This document shows positions 38,363 to 48,823 of a stretch of 64,000 nucleotides of DNA, piece by piece (position 1 is the first letter of the stretch; each line of letters begins with the position of its first letter). The DNA comes from Haematobia irritans (lineage: Eukaryota > Arthropoda > Insecta > Diptera > Muscidae): the NCBI RefSeq assembly GCF_050003625.1, contig NC_134401.1:67281629-67345628 (forward strand), in the 5' to 3' direction. The translations under genes and the position numbers were made by a program. A model generated the notes under the pieces. The model was not told the DNA's origin and did no database searches. It saw only the letters and a list, made by a program, of their open reading frames with translations.

Positions 38363-38640
38363 GTTTTAGTTTTATTTCGTTCTCTTTTGTATATAATTCA
38401 ATTTGATATACACAGTTATGCCAAAAATAATAGGGACAGTGCCTTCCCACATTTAGATAACATTAAAAACCGAACAAAGAATAGAAAATTGTTTCTTGTT
38501 TAAACAATTTATTTTTTCTTAAAAGGTTGAGATAAAATTAGAAACAAAAATGTTGTTACTATTGTACGAGTAATTCGATTATTTTGTGATTTGTTATATA
38601 TGACATGATTTACGTGTGAAAAAAATAAGGACACTTCATT

Positions 38641-39812
38641 ATACCCTGCGCCACACTGTGGAACAGGGTATTATAAGTTAGTGCATATGTTTGTAACACC
38701 CAGAAGGAGACGAGATAGACACATGGTGTCTTTGGCAATAATGCTCAGGGTGGGTCCCTGAGTCGATATAACCATGTCCGTCTGTCTGTGAACACATTTT
38801 TGTGATCAAAGTCTAGGTCGCAATTTAAGTCAAATCGCCTTCAAATTTGGCACATGTTCCTAATTTGGGTCAGAATAGAGCCCTATTGATTTTGGAAGAA
38901 ATCGGTTCAGATTTAGATATAGCTCCCATATATATCTTTCGCCCGATATGCACTAATATGGACCCATCAGCCAGAGTTTTATACCGATTTGCTTGAAATT
39001 TTGTACAAACATAACACTTAGTCGTATAGTCAAGTGTGCAAAATTTGATTGAAATCGGTTCAGATTTAGATATAGCTCCCATATATATCTTTCGCCCGAT
39101 ATGGACTTATATGACCCCAGAAGCCAGATTTTTGGCCGAATTTCGTTGAAATTTTGCACTAGGAGTACAATTAGTAGAAATCGGTTCAGATTTAGATATA
39201 GCTCCCATATATACCTTTGCCCGATATGGACTAATATGGTCCTAAAAGCCAGAGTTTTGGACCAATTTGGTTGAAATTTTGCACAGGGAGTAGATTTAGC
39301 ATTGTAGCTATGCGTGCCAAATTTGGTTGAAATCGGTTCAGATTTAGATATAGCTCCCATATATATGTTTTTCTGATTTCGACAAAAATGGTCAAAATAC
39401 CAACATTTTCCTTGTTAAATCGCCACTGCTTAGTCGAAAAGTTGTAAAAATGACTAATTTTCCTAAACTTCTAATACATATATACGAGCGGTAAATCATA
39501 AATAAACTTTTGCGAAGTTTCCTTAAAATTGCTTCAGATTTAAATGTTTCCCATATTTTTTTTACTAAAATTGTGTTCCACCCTAGTGCATTAGCCAACT
39601 TAAATTTTGAGTCTATAGATTTTGTAAAAGTCTTATCAAATTCTGTCCAAATCGAGTGATATTTAAATGTATGTATTTGGGACAAACCTTTATATATAGT
39701 ACCCAACACATTTGACGGATGTGATATGGTATCGAAAATTTAGATCTACAAAGTGGTGCAGGGTATAATATAGTCGGCCCCGCCCGACTTTAGACTTTCC
39801 TTACTTGTTAAA
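38641..39812. repeat. Dispersed repeat R, copy 1, with internal tandem blocks
   Basis: The head is a hairpin, 'taccctg...cagggta' around 'cgccacactgtgg'. It is followed by 'acaccc(a)gaaggagacgag' and 'atggtgtctttgg'. A block with 'gaaatcggttcagattta' and 'gatatagctcccatatata' recurs four times (about 38899, 39050, 39177, 39328). It ends 'gtggtgcagggtata' then 'gcccgactttagac'. Copies also lie at 51567 and, inverted, 55881. Non-coding; class unknown. It sits inside the Tc1 element. Confidence 0.85.
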
Positions 39813-39984
39813 GTTTAAACCTATTACCAAATTATTGTGAATATTGTTCCATAAAGCCGTAGTGTTACATTAGTACCTATTTTCGGATGCTTTGTTATTA
39901 ACAGTAGAACATCTTCTACGCATTGCATCGACCAAATTTGGGCAAAAATATGGCGGTAATTCGTTCCATGCATCCTGTATTAGA

Positions 39985-40792
39985 TTCCAGAGCTCATCGC
40001 AACTTCATGTACACTTTCCGCTGATTGCCCTTTTATTGGGTTCAATTCTATTGGGTTCAATTCTGGGTACTGTACCGCTCATTATAACACATTGATTTTA
40101 TTGTCCTGGAACCACTTCTTTGTTCTTTGTGTGTATGTTTTGGGTTATTATCCTGCTGGAAGATCCATTTGAGTGGCACATTTTCTTCGGCATACGACAG
40201 CATTGTAACTTGCAAAATATCTGTGTTATCAGCTGATTTCATTATATTCTGTATACGATATAAAGGACCCAAACCATAATACCAGAATAACTCCTATACC
40301 ATGGTACTGCCACCACCGTTTTGGACCATCCATCTTCAAAGTATATTTGGGATTGAATTCTTGATGGATAGGTCTTCTTACATGGTGGACACCTCTATCA
40401 CAAGAAAACAAGTTTACTTTTGTTTCATCTGGCCACAGAATATTACGCCATCTTTACCTAGGTATATAGATTTGATTTTTAGAAAACTTTAATCCTTGTT
40501 TATTATTCTTTTTGTGTTTTCCGAATAGATGATGCATCATCGTAAATATTCAAATCATTTCTTAGTTAGTTAGATGCGATAAATGGATGTTTTTTTACGC
40601 ATAAGTTGATACTTCTCTTTATAGTATGTGTTATTTTAGATTTTCTGCCACGGGTTTCAACCTTCTATAAATCTATAAATTAGTATTTTCGTCATTGGCA
40701 TTTTTGTAATGTTTCTGTACGAATGTCCGCCTTTAATTAATTTTCTAATACAATTTTGGATAGCGCGGTCGTAGCGCTCACTTCTACCCATA
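39985..40792 (-). pseudogene. Tc1-family transposase remnant
   Basis: The minus-strand start is near 40790 ('MGRSERYDRAIQNCIRKLI', a Tc1 N-terminus). Frameshifts follow; later blocks read 'FSCDRGVHHVRRPIHQEFNP', 'ISADNTDILQVTML' and 'WIFQQDNNPKHTHKEQ', the last containing the second catalytic aspartate in QQDNxPKH. The third acidic block is not recognisable. Inactive. Confidence 0.85.
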
Positions 40793-40935
40793 TTCCACAA
40801 GTGCGATTTATTTCGCAATTAATGTGAAGCTATGAATATGTTTTATGCATTTATTTACAAAACGGAAAGGGGTTTTAATTTTTAGTATTGTTTGAAAAAA
40901 CAGTTTTGCTGTCCTTATTATTTTTCACAGCAGGA

Positions 40936-41447
40936 ATCACTCATTTTGCAAAAAAAAAATACGTTTTGCTATGAAAACGAAAGGAAGAGATACGCAAATT
41001 CTACTAGTATAGTGCCTACCATCAGATGACAAGCACTTTTCTTTCTTTTCTGCATACTCGCGCATTTGAGTAAGTTGTCTATCAAGCTTGTTGTCGCTTT
41101 TCAAATATCTGCTTTATTAATCATATTTTCATTTACAAAAACTTATTGTGCGAATGAGTACATAGCTGACGCCCAAAAAATTCTTTTTGTCCAAATTTTA
41201 ATTCAAAATATATGGTGCAACCTTGAGGTTTCGTATTTAAATATAGTATTAAATATATAATTTGTATAGAGCTTTAAAGTATAAAAATGGTTGTCTACAG
41301 TGTCGTTGTTTCTAGCGCCAGTAGTTCTAAGTTTACCACTAACTTATCGAAAAGTTCATATCATCAATGTAATCGAAAAGAATAAGTCTCAAATAAAAAA
41401 ATACTTACTTACTTACTTCTAGCGCCAGTATATAATTAGGTATAAAG
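40936..41447. other. Non-coding gap with TTAC microsatellite
   Basis: No gene recognised. 'ttctagcgccagta' occurs twice (about 41308 and 41417), and a (TTAC)n run of about four units lies at 41403-41418. The last eight bases are the hAT target duplication. Confidence 0.5.
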
Positions 41448-41651
41448 TAGAGGTGGAGAACTATCGATAGTCGGCGCCATCGATAGTCGACAATAGTAAT
41501 TTCACAACCATCGATAGTTGACGATAGTACTATCGATATTCGACGATAGTATCGTCCACAATAATATACATATTCGGTTCGTATTTAAAATTTTTTTAAT
41601 ATTTTAATATGAATATTTTGCGATATTAAAGTTATTTGATCCAAAAGGTTT

Positions 41652-43090
41652 CACCCAGAAAAAAGTGACCACTTCTTTAAGTTGAAATGAACTCATTGTG
41701 AAGAAAGTTGAACTTCGTATAGCGCCAAAGACATTTTTTTTTGTTTGAACGATGTGATTTTCGTAGAAATTAGGTAGAATGCATTCCATATATTAGTTAA
41801 CATTTTCCTATATTTATGTACCACTATACTACAGAATGAATAAATTTAACTTATTTGAATTCATATATGGAATGATTTTATTGACATTTTTTCATTCATT
41901 TGGACAAATCTTACATATTTGTGGTAAAACTTTTACTTCATAATTATAACTGCTTGCCTTCGTTTTTAAATACAATTTTATTTATTTATATAAGCAATTT
42001 TATCTTCAATAAAAGACATGTTTTATTAATATATTGAATATATTTATTAAGAATCAACAGCATCGACTGTCCTTGAAATATTAGTTTATTATTCCACTAT
42101 TTCCAATTTCCATGTGATATTATCAACTGTAAAACGCACTTTTTCATCTTCTTCTTGTACTTTTCACTTTTAATAAGTTGCTTCCTAACGATTTTGTCCT
42201 CCTTTTACAATTTCAATATCTACAAATATAAAAAATGATAAAACATTTTTGTTACAAAAGGTTAGCGTCACTGAATATTACCTGATATTTGAAGATTCCA
42301 AAATGAAGACAAATGAAAGGGTTGTTATTCTGCTGGTGTTTTCTTCCTTTATACACCATCACGACATTGATAGATTTATTTTCAAAAAACGAAAATTTTT
42401 TTCACTAATTTAAAATAACAAATATTGTATATATTTTATTTGCTATTTATTATATTATTTTACAATATTATTTTTTAACAATCTCTCCGTATACCACAAC
42501 AACGCGATTCCAACTAAAAAAACAAACCACGCGCAAACATATCGATTACACCCACGCGCAAACACATCGATTACGATGACAGGTATCGATTACAGGTAGA
42601 CAATAGAAATATAGGAAAATTTCCTATATTCTAACAAGTTTGTTTCCTTAAGTTTTGAAAGGATTGCACACTTCTTAGTACGAATGAACTAAAATATTTT
42701 TATAAGCCAAGTGTTGTTCGTATATATGAAAAAGTTTCTATTATAAAGGAAGTCGCAATTATCATTTTATAAGAAATTTTACTAATTTTGAGGAAACTTG
42801 GTTTTAGTTCGTTTTTTGTTTATTTTTACGAATGCTTTGTTATCGGTCAATAAAATTTTCTTGTTCAGTAGGAAATTCTTATACCCAGCGAAGAAAACAG
42901 TATGAGTAAAATTCCATGCCTTATTCTAGTTAATGAACTATTCCTAACTGCTTACAGTTTAGGATTTTTTTACTGAAACGAGTAAATTTTATTATTTCTC
43001 ACAAAAATTTACCTTAATGGAAATAAAATGGATAAACTATGTTGATGAAAAATTTTTCCTTTAGTTTCGAAGGCACTTTTTTTCTGGGTG
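41652..43090. mobile_element. CACCCAGAAAAAAGTG TIR element, copy 1
   Basis: A 1439-bp non-coding element with ends CACCCAGAAAAAAGTG and CACTTTTTTTCTGGGTG (inverted). A second copy in the same orientation lies at 60316-61643. The interior shares 'gttgaacttcgtatagcgcc', 'caagattcc'-like phrases and a doubled 'cgcgcaaaca(t/c)atcgatta' unit near 42532-42573. Flanks TTT and TTG are compatible with a 2-base duplication. Confidence 0.85.
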
Positions 43091-43221
43091 TTGGTTTAAA
43101 AATAAAATAATGTTAACATTTTTCGCCACTCGAAAACAATTAGTACCGCTTTGTTGCAGGGATGTTTGTGTCGTACAAAACGGCTCTTTTAAACTAAGAA
43201 GCTACTGAATGTATTGACGAT

Positions 43222-43515
43222 CTACAACTTCTGCTTGTCGGTGCAATATTGGCAGTATCCGCCGAAATAGCTGGAATCAGAGGCTAGAATTTCCAAGCCA
43301 GAATGGTATCTTTTTAGATGGTCTTGAAAATTCGATGTGTTTCTGCTCGTTTTATACTCCTTTCCGCAATTAAGGCACTTTGAAAATTGTATGTCCTCTG
43401 ACCTTTTGAAATATTTCCATACTTGAAAGATTTTATTTTTCTTTTTTCTATCGGTAGCCAAATCTTTCTCTGAGTCTGTGCTGTTGTAATCACATGCCTG
43501 CCATGGTCGACTCAC
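43222..43515 (-). CDS. BED-type zinc-finger protein fragment of the hAT element
   Basis: 98 codons, with a BED finger pattern: 'VWKYFKRSEDIQFSKCLNC' followed by 'KTSRNTSNFQDHLKRYHSG', giving C-x2-C and H-x4-H spacing. In hAT transposases the BED finger binds DNA at the N-terminus. The frame then ends with a cysteine pair (YCQYC) and no RNase H-like or dimerisation domain follows, so this is a truncated N-terminus; the start methionine may not be the original one. Confidence 0.8.
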   Translation of the reverse strand: MSRPWQACDYNSTDSEKDLATDRKKKNKIFQVWKYFKRSEDIQFSKCLNCGKEYKTSRNTSNFQDHLKRYHSGLEILASDSSYFGGYCQYCTDKQKL

Positions 43516-43809
43516 TGACTGCCATGGAGCTCCGAAGTTTAGCTGAAATTCAACACATAGTCAAAACTCAGAACTACTTTAAAAGTAAATATTACACCTC
43601 TTTGGAGAAAGCGATCCATTCCTTTTAATGCTGCAGCAGACGTCACAAAAAAGGAGAATATTTGGTGATGTGAAAGCCAAACTATCGACTAACTATAGAT
43701 AGTACTATCGAAAATGTCTGGCTGCTATCGATAGTAGCTCGATAGTGCCCAACAATCGATAGTGCCGATAGTGCTATCGATAGTTCTCCACCTCTAGTAT
43801 AAAGTTCGG

Positions 43810-45224
43810 TTATTTTAAAGCTTTTTTCAAAAAATATCTTTGGAGTTTATCTACTTCGTCAAACCAAGTGAACCCCCACACTTGGGCTGCATATGCCTGT
43901 GTCGATCTACACAAACTCTTGAAGATTTTCCATTTGGACAAAAGAGATATATGTGGTTTATTGATTAGTCCTTGCCAAGTCGCATTTATGCATACCTTTG
44001 AGGATGAATTTCGTTTTTCAACGTGTTTTGTAAACCACATTTTTGGCGTGTTACTCCCAAGTAACAAAAGTCATTGACTACCTCAATATATTGGTTCAAA
44101 TATGTCCATTTCAGTGTTGCCAGGTAATTTGACACGTGAAAAAACTCCTAAATTTTGGGGGGGGGGGGAAACCCCTAAACTGGCAACACTGGTCCATTTA
44201 TCCTTTTTGGCTATGCGTCCACCATTTCTGAATACCATTATCTTTGACTTTTCTAAATTTACCACCATATTCCATTGATTACAGTACTTCTCTAGATTAT
44301 AAATCATTTCTTGTAACACCGTTCCTTGCCTCACCCCTGTGTAGGTATTGACATGCTCGGACATTTCTTCACCTGTCCAGACCTCTAACTTGGTCTTTTC
44401 ACATAAAGATCTTATCAAATTCAATAGTTTTGTAGACACTCCCAGTGTATGTAATTTATACATAAAAAGATTTGGGGATAACCGCCGAAAAATCTACGAA
44501 AAATGCATATACTTTTTCTTTTCACTTAATTTGATATTCACAATTGCTGAGAGGTTATAGATATTATCCACAGTTGAATAACCTGCTCTGAAACCAGATT
44601 GACCTTCATTAAGAATCTTTTTTTCATTCATCCACTTGGTCAACCTAGAGTTGACTATTCCCATTAGAACTTTTGCCATCGTATTCATGAACGATTTTCC
44701 TCTATAGTTGTGAGGAATATCCACGCTTCCCTTTTTTTGTATAGGAAATATTACTGTTTCTTCTAGTGTGTTGTCTATTTCCCCAGTGCTGAAAATTTTA
44801 TTGTAAATAGCTGTCAACTCGGTAAGAAAGTCATTGGTGGCATTTGCGAGAAATTCATGTGTTATACGATGTATTCCCGGAGCTTTATTGGGTTTAGTTT
44901 TGGCTAACACGCTTTGAATCTCTTGTAAATCTATATCTTTATCCAGTTTCTCATCTTCTATATAGGTGGGAGCGTAATATATACTATTCGCAATTTGTGG
45001 TTGATTTAACAATTGATCAAAGTAGCATTTAATTCAGAAATGGATATGTTAACGGATATCTGCATGTCTTTTCCTCTTATTTGTTTTGCCAACCGCCACC
45101 ATTCTTTTGTATTTGTGGTTCTAGTGATTTGAGCCTCCAGTTCTCTTCCATATTCATGTTTTCTCTCACTCCATATGAACTTATACTCTTTTACTGCTTC
45201 AATATACATCGGTTTATCACTCAC
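43810..45224 (-). pseudogene. LINE-E copy 1: reverse transcriptase
   Basis: Upstream pieces read 'EAVKEYKFIWSERKHEYGRE' and 'TTNTKEWWRLAKQIRGKD'. RT starts 'AKTKPNKAPGIHRITHEFL' and continues 'IFPIQKKGSVDIPHNYRGKS' and 'NEGQSGFRAGYSTVDNIYNL'. The catalytic YADD block is deleted: 'YTGVRQGTVL' joins 'QEMIYNLEKYCNQW' directly, whereas copy 2 retains YADD. The post-RT part reads 'CRSTQAYAAQVWGF'. Several frameshifts; inactive. Confidence 0.88.
44112..44191. mobile_element. 80-bp hAT micro-MITE
   Basis: Ends CAGTGTTGCCAG and CTGGCAACACTG, flanked by a perfect 8-bp duplication GTCCATTT (44104-44111 and 44192-44199). LINE-E copy 2 has the undisturbed target with one GTCCATTT near 47838. The interior contains a run of a dozen G. 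No coding capacity. Confidence 0.93.
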
Positions 45225-45439
45225 CGTATTAGTTTTTCTATAAATATTTAGATATTTGAAAGATTTTGTATGACTTTTGAATAATCGATGCTAAATCTGT
45301 TAAATTTTTAATATCATTTTGGGTTTTCGCTAAATATAAATTTTGTTTAAAGTTCCGGGAATACAATTCTTTCTCACCTTCTTTCCATTGTAGTTTTGGA
45401 GTTAGCTTCATAGATTTCGAGATACCTGAAGTTTTATTT

Positions 45440-45700
45440 ATTTCAATTTCAAGGTGTATGGGCAGATGATCAGACCACGCCCTTCCTCGTCACCCACAGT
45501 CCTACCATTCAGTACCACTAACCCATTATCATCACAAAATTCCATAAATTGTTTGACCTTCGTATTTATAACTTCATCTCTAGATCTGCGATATTCGTTT
45601 CCGGCTTTGAATTCAGTTAGAATGACCTCTGATAAGGATTATTGTATATTTCCGATTCTCACATTCATATCCCAGTCTTCACCCCGTATATATGTAGGTA
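45440..45700 (-). pseudogene. LINE-E copy 1: APE endonuclease C-terminal part
   Basis: The minus strand gives 'DWDMNVRIGN' (the DxNxR/IG endonuclease motif), a stop, then 'NTKVKQFMEFCDDNGLVVLN' and 'GRTVGDEEGR'. After a frameshift, 'WSDHLPIHLEI' carries the SDHxP-type motif. This is the target-nicking domain of the LINE. Confidence 0.8.
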
Positions 45701-46016
45701 TAAATGTAAAGCCGCGTCTTGATGAGTCTATTTGTATCATGTTTATTTCGTCTTGTATTTTTGTAACGATTTCTTTATGCCGCATACCACTCCTCCACTA
45801 GCTCTTCCATATCCGCTAGTCCTTTCCGCAGTTTGCCAAAATAAATTAAATTCTTTGAAATATTTATCCCAGTTTTCAAATTAATTTTCTCTTACATGCG
45901 TCTCTACTAACTCAACTATTTCATAGCCGCCAATATAGTTGAAAAAGTCAGGATAAAGTGTTTTGTTTTTAAGACCATTTATATTGTAACAAAGTATACG
46001 AATATTTTTTCCTTAA

Positions 46017-46994
46017 CCCTTGTGTATGTGATAACACTGGAAGCGATACCACCGTGATGAGGTCCCGTGGGACCTACAATAAAAAAAAGGATGGTAGAGA
46101 GGTTATCCCTACGATATTTTTCGATCATTTACTGTAGGTGGACTCTTCTATAATGCACAAATTGCATATATAAACATTTGGTTGTAAATATAGAGTTTTA
46201 TTTAATTTTTAATAGGATACAGATAATGTTAAAATTTTTGATTAGTATACTAGTGGCCCTGATGTTTGACGCAGGCGTGGTACCTATAAGTATCCTTATA
46301 CGTACCAAGCAACAATATATTGTTTTTGTAGTTGAATGTTCTTAACAAACTGGATTTTTGAAGGAAAAACAATACGATTTTTTTTAGTGGCGTTCGTTTT
46401 GCTCGCAGTATTATGTGCACAGTGGTTGTTTCAAACTTGGTCCAAATTGAGGCACATCTTGCCAAATTCCAGGAGCCGATAGGTCTGGAAAATGTATAGA
46501 AATATAAAAACTTATTTCGACCACGATTTCCATGAAGTTCAAATAACTTTTTTTGCACTTTTACTCTCACTATATTGGATATATCAACGGAAGACATAAA
46601 ATTATGTACTTCCAAGCAACGAAACCAATGGAAACTTCAAAAATGACAAATTCTTCCAAATAACGGTATTTTCTGAAAGGATGTTAGTGTTATTAATTGT
46701 TCCAAATACGAAAATCGCAATATCTTTACACTGCTTTTTAAACTGTGCTAAAACCACTAATGTAATTAGTAATAGGTCCCATTGGACCTCATCACGCAGA
46801 ATCGCACTAAACTTTTTCAAATACCTATAAAAACCGATTTAATGATTCAATCACATAAAAATTTAAAGTTTTCAACTTAAAACACTTCAGTACAAGAAGT
46901 CATAAACCATCAAGTTGAAATTCATATAAAAGATAAAGTTATGTATGAATTAAAATCAAAAAGGTCCAGCGGGTCCTCATCACGCACAGAAGGG
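46017..46994. mobile_element. piggyBac-like non-autonomous element
   Basis: A 978-bp element flanked by TTAA on both sides (46013-46016, 46995-46998), with ends CCCTTGTGTATGTGAT and ATCACGCACAGAAGGG. CCC/GGG ends on a TTAA target are typical of piggyBac. Subterminal repeats 'gatgaggtcc' or the inverse 'ggacctcatcacgca' recur at about 46058, 46783 and 46970. Open minus-strand frames inside (46250-46820) have no recognised transposase motif. Confidence 0.82.
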
Positions 46995-47236
46995 TTAATA
47001 CAGTACTTTCTTCTAGGTAATTATTTTCAGTAATGGATGGTTTAGTTAGAGTACGTTTCAGTTTTTTATGTCTATAAGTTTTTTAAAACATTATATTTAA
47101 TATTTATGTTGAACTCTTCTCCATACAATTCCTGCATAACGTTAATACCATCCAAAATCCCAGACACCAGTTTTTTATCCTTATTCCACTTTAACCAATT
47201 AGTTCCAACTCTTTTCTGTCATCTCGGACCTTTATT

Positions 47237-47480
47237 TTGTGTTTAGGGCTGAACGACAATTGCCGACGTAACTGCAACATTACAACCTCCTTTCAGCGTT
47301 TAGATCTCGTTCAATGTAAATATTTGTTCCTTTCAAATTTCGTGTTTTCATCAATATATCTTCCACATCTTCTGCAGTACCAGATTCAACAAGCACTACA
47401 ACTTCATCCTTCTTTTTATACAGAATTTTAACCAATTTCATATTTTCTTGACATATCTTTTTCATTTGCGGTATGTTGGC
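47237..47480 (-). pseudogene. LINE-E copy 1: ORF1-like remnant
   Basis: A short minus-strand frame (47465-47280), 'KLVKILYKKKDEVVVLVESG' onward, is in the position expected for ORF1. No domain is recognised; the assignment rests on position and on the similar upstream piece at 49190-49245. Confidence 0.4.
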
Positions 47481-47485
47481 TTGCT

Positions 47486-47525
47486 GTTGGAAAACGTTAA
47501 CTTAAGCAGTCTGCTAATTTGGAAC
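47486..47525 (+). repeat. Scrap of LINE-H 3' region
   Basis: 'ggaaaacgttaacttaagc' followed by 'agtctgctaat' is the segment of LINE-H near its C-terminus (inverted in copy A at about 24828-24855). Confidence 0.75.
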
Positions 47526-47741
47526 AGAAAACAGTATTTTATCAAAACACAAAATTCCTTTTTTTCCATTTTTTTCACAATAACAAAAGTTGCTTCACAA
47601 AAGACGCTCTATCTCACAAACTAATTGACTTACAAATTTTGACACGAATCATTTAAAGGTTGGTACTATATAAAAATAATATACATTTGATACTAGCGAC
47701 GCCATCTATTTGTCAGACCGGGGACTTATCAGCCAACCTGT
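47525..47741 (-). mobile_element. Irritans-type mariner, 5' end fragment
   Basis: An inverted fragment of the mariner family also seen at 53943. Its outer end 'gccaacctgt' is followed by TA (47742), then the shared 'gacgccatct' and 'gttgcttcacaaaagacgc' phrases. It stops about 25 codons into the transposase. Only the 5' end of the transposon is present. Confidence 0.88.
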
Positions 47742-47743
47742 TA

Positions 47744-48244
47744 GTTTAATTTATCTCCATTTTTTGCGACATTTTTGGCGTAAGAGTTACTCCCAAGTAA
47801 CAAAACTCATTGACTACCTCAATATCTTGGTTCAAATATGTCCATTTATCCTTTTTGGCTATGCGTCCACCATTTCTGAACACCATTATCATTGACTTTT
47901 CTAAATTTACCAATATATTCCATTGATTACAGTACTTCTCTAGATTATGTAATAACACCGTTCTGTCTTCTGCCAATAGGACAATATCGTCAGCGTAAAT
48001 AGCAGCGGCGATAATAAACATCCTTGCCTCACCCCTGTGTAGGTATTGACATGCTCGGACATTTCTTCACCTGTCCAGACCACTGACTTAAATTCAATAG
48101 TTTTGTAGACACTCCCAGTGTATGTAATTTATACATAAGTAGATTTCGGGATAACCATATCAAAAGCCGCCGAAAAATCTACGAAAAATGCATATACTTT
48201 TTCTTTTCACTTAATTTGATATTCACAATTGCTGAGAGGTTATA
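47744..48244 (-). pseudogene. LINE-E copy 2: RT fragment with YADD
   Basis: The minus strand reads 'AAIYADDIVLLAEDRTVLLH' (catalytic YADD near 47990), then 'NLEKYCNQWNILVNLEKSM' and 'EVVNEFCYLGVTLTPKM'. It aligns with copy 1 (44050-44560) and shows undisturbed sites for two insertions there and one here. The copy resumes at 49161 after a TA-flanked insertion. Confidence 0.88.
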
Positions 48245-48556
48245 CACGCAAAAAAATAATTCTTTCCTCCCAAACGAAATTTTAGACAAACAAAGTTCGT
48301 TTCTCATTTGCTTTTCGCTGTAAGGAAGTGTATTTGGAAGAAAAGTATATACTTTTTGTGATAAACGTTTATTCTTTTCCAGGATGTAAAAACAATTTCA
48401 TAAAGACTAACTCAAAAAAATTTTTTTCTGGCTAATTGCATTTTCCCTCACATCTTTCTCACTTCCACGAAGATTTTTAGTTCTTAGCACCTTTTTCTGT
48501 AATACAAACAATGTAGAAGAAATTATATGATTTTATAAATTTTTAAAATTTTGTTA

Positions 48557-48633
48557 CCTTTCGCCTGGACGGAGAATCGAACCGCGGACCATGCACTTTG
48601 TAAGCCAACACACTAACCACTGAGCTATGTACC
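48557..48633 (-). ncRNA. tRNA-like Pol III module (minus strand)
   Basis: The minus strand contains A-box-like 'tagctcagtggttag' and a B box 'cggttcgattctccg' 40-odd bases apart, the spacing of tRNA genes. The acceptor stem halves do not pair well and no CCA-type discriminator context is convincing, so this reads as a tRNA-derived SINE head rather than a functional tRNA gene. Confidence 0.65.
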
Positions 48634-48746
48634 TGTTATGGTCATCAATAGATAAATATCCATATAAGTTATATTTATATAGCATAGCTTGCGGCGCCCA
48701 CGAACCGAATAAACAAAGTTTATTTAACAGAAACAAACATTTAGTT

Positions 48747-48823
48747 TGGCACCGTGGAGCAGTGGTTGCTACGTCTGACTCTCATGCCAAGGGTCGTGGG
48801 TTCGATCCCTGCTTCGACCAAAG
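48747..48823 (+). ncRNA. tRNA-like Pol III module (plus strand), followed by T-run
   Basis: A-box-like 'cgtggagcagtggttgc' and B box 'gtgggttcgatccctgc', then 'ttcgaccaaag' and a run of about 27 T. The head resembles the SINEs at 28703 and 29766 (shared 'caccgtgg.gca.tggtt' and 'gtcgtgggttcgat'). The T-run would act as a Pol III terminator. Confidence 0.7.

Larger units (their letters stand above)
38411..40935 (-). mobile_element. Tc1-like transposon, decayed
   Basis: The left end contains 'caaaaataatagggacag' and the right end the inverse-like 'ctgtccttattatttttc'. A second inner copy, 'gtgaaaaaaataaggacac' (about 38616), suggests the IR/DR arrangement of some Tc1 elements. It holds a minus-strand transposase remnant and was itself invaded by a dispersed repeat (38641-39812). 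The exact outer ends are uncertain. Confidence 0.8.
41448..43796 (-). mobile_element. hAT element with BED finger; core transposase absent
   Basis: Ends TAGAGGTGGAGAACTATCGA and its inverse, flanked by a perfect 8-bp duplication GTATAAAG (41440-41447 and 43797-43804), diagnostic of hAT. About 100-130 bp at each end carry many copies of 'atcgatagt' in both orientations, likely transposase binding sites. After removing the nested element (41652-43090), about 900 bp remain, holding only a BED-type zinc-finger frame. Confidence 0.92.
43805..47485 (-). mobile_element. LINE-E copy 1, decayed
   Basis: A minus-strand non-LTR element running from an ORF1-like region (47465-47280), through APE endonuclease (45640-45440) and RT (45012-44080), to a post-RT region (44067-43810). 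It is interrupted by a piggyBac-like element (46017-46994) and an 80-bp hAT MITE (44112-44191). Related to, but distinct from, LINE-H: no RNase H was seen. Confidence 0.85.

Noticed and set aside
38899..39365. Regularly spaced repeats that could be mistaken for a CRISPR array
   Set aside because: The units are 127-151 bp with diverged long repeats inside a dispersed fly repeat; there is no short constant repeat or cas gene, and the genome is eukaryotic.
43868..44077. Plus-strand frame over the LINE-E post-RT region
   Set aside because: Shadow of the minus-strand LINE frame.
48557..48633. Functional tRNA gene
   Set aside because: The A and B boxes are good, but the acceptor stem does not pair and the sequence sits inside a mobile element, so it is treated as tRNA-derived.
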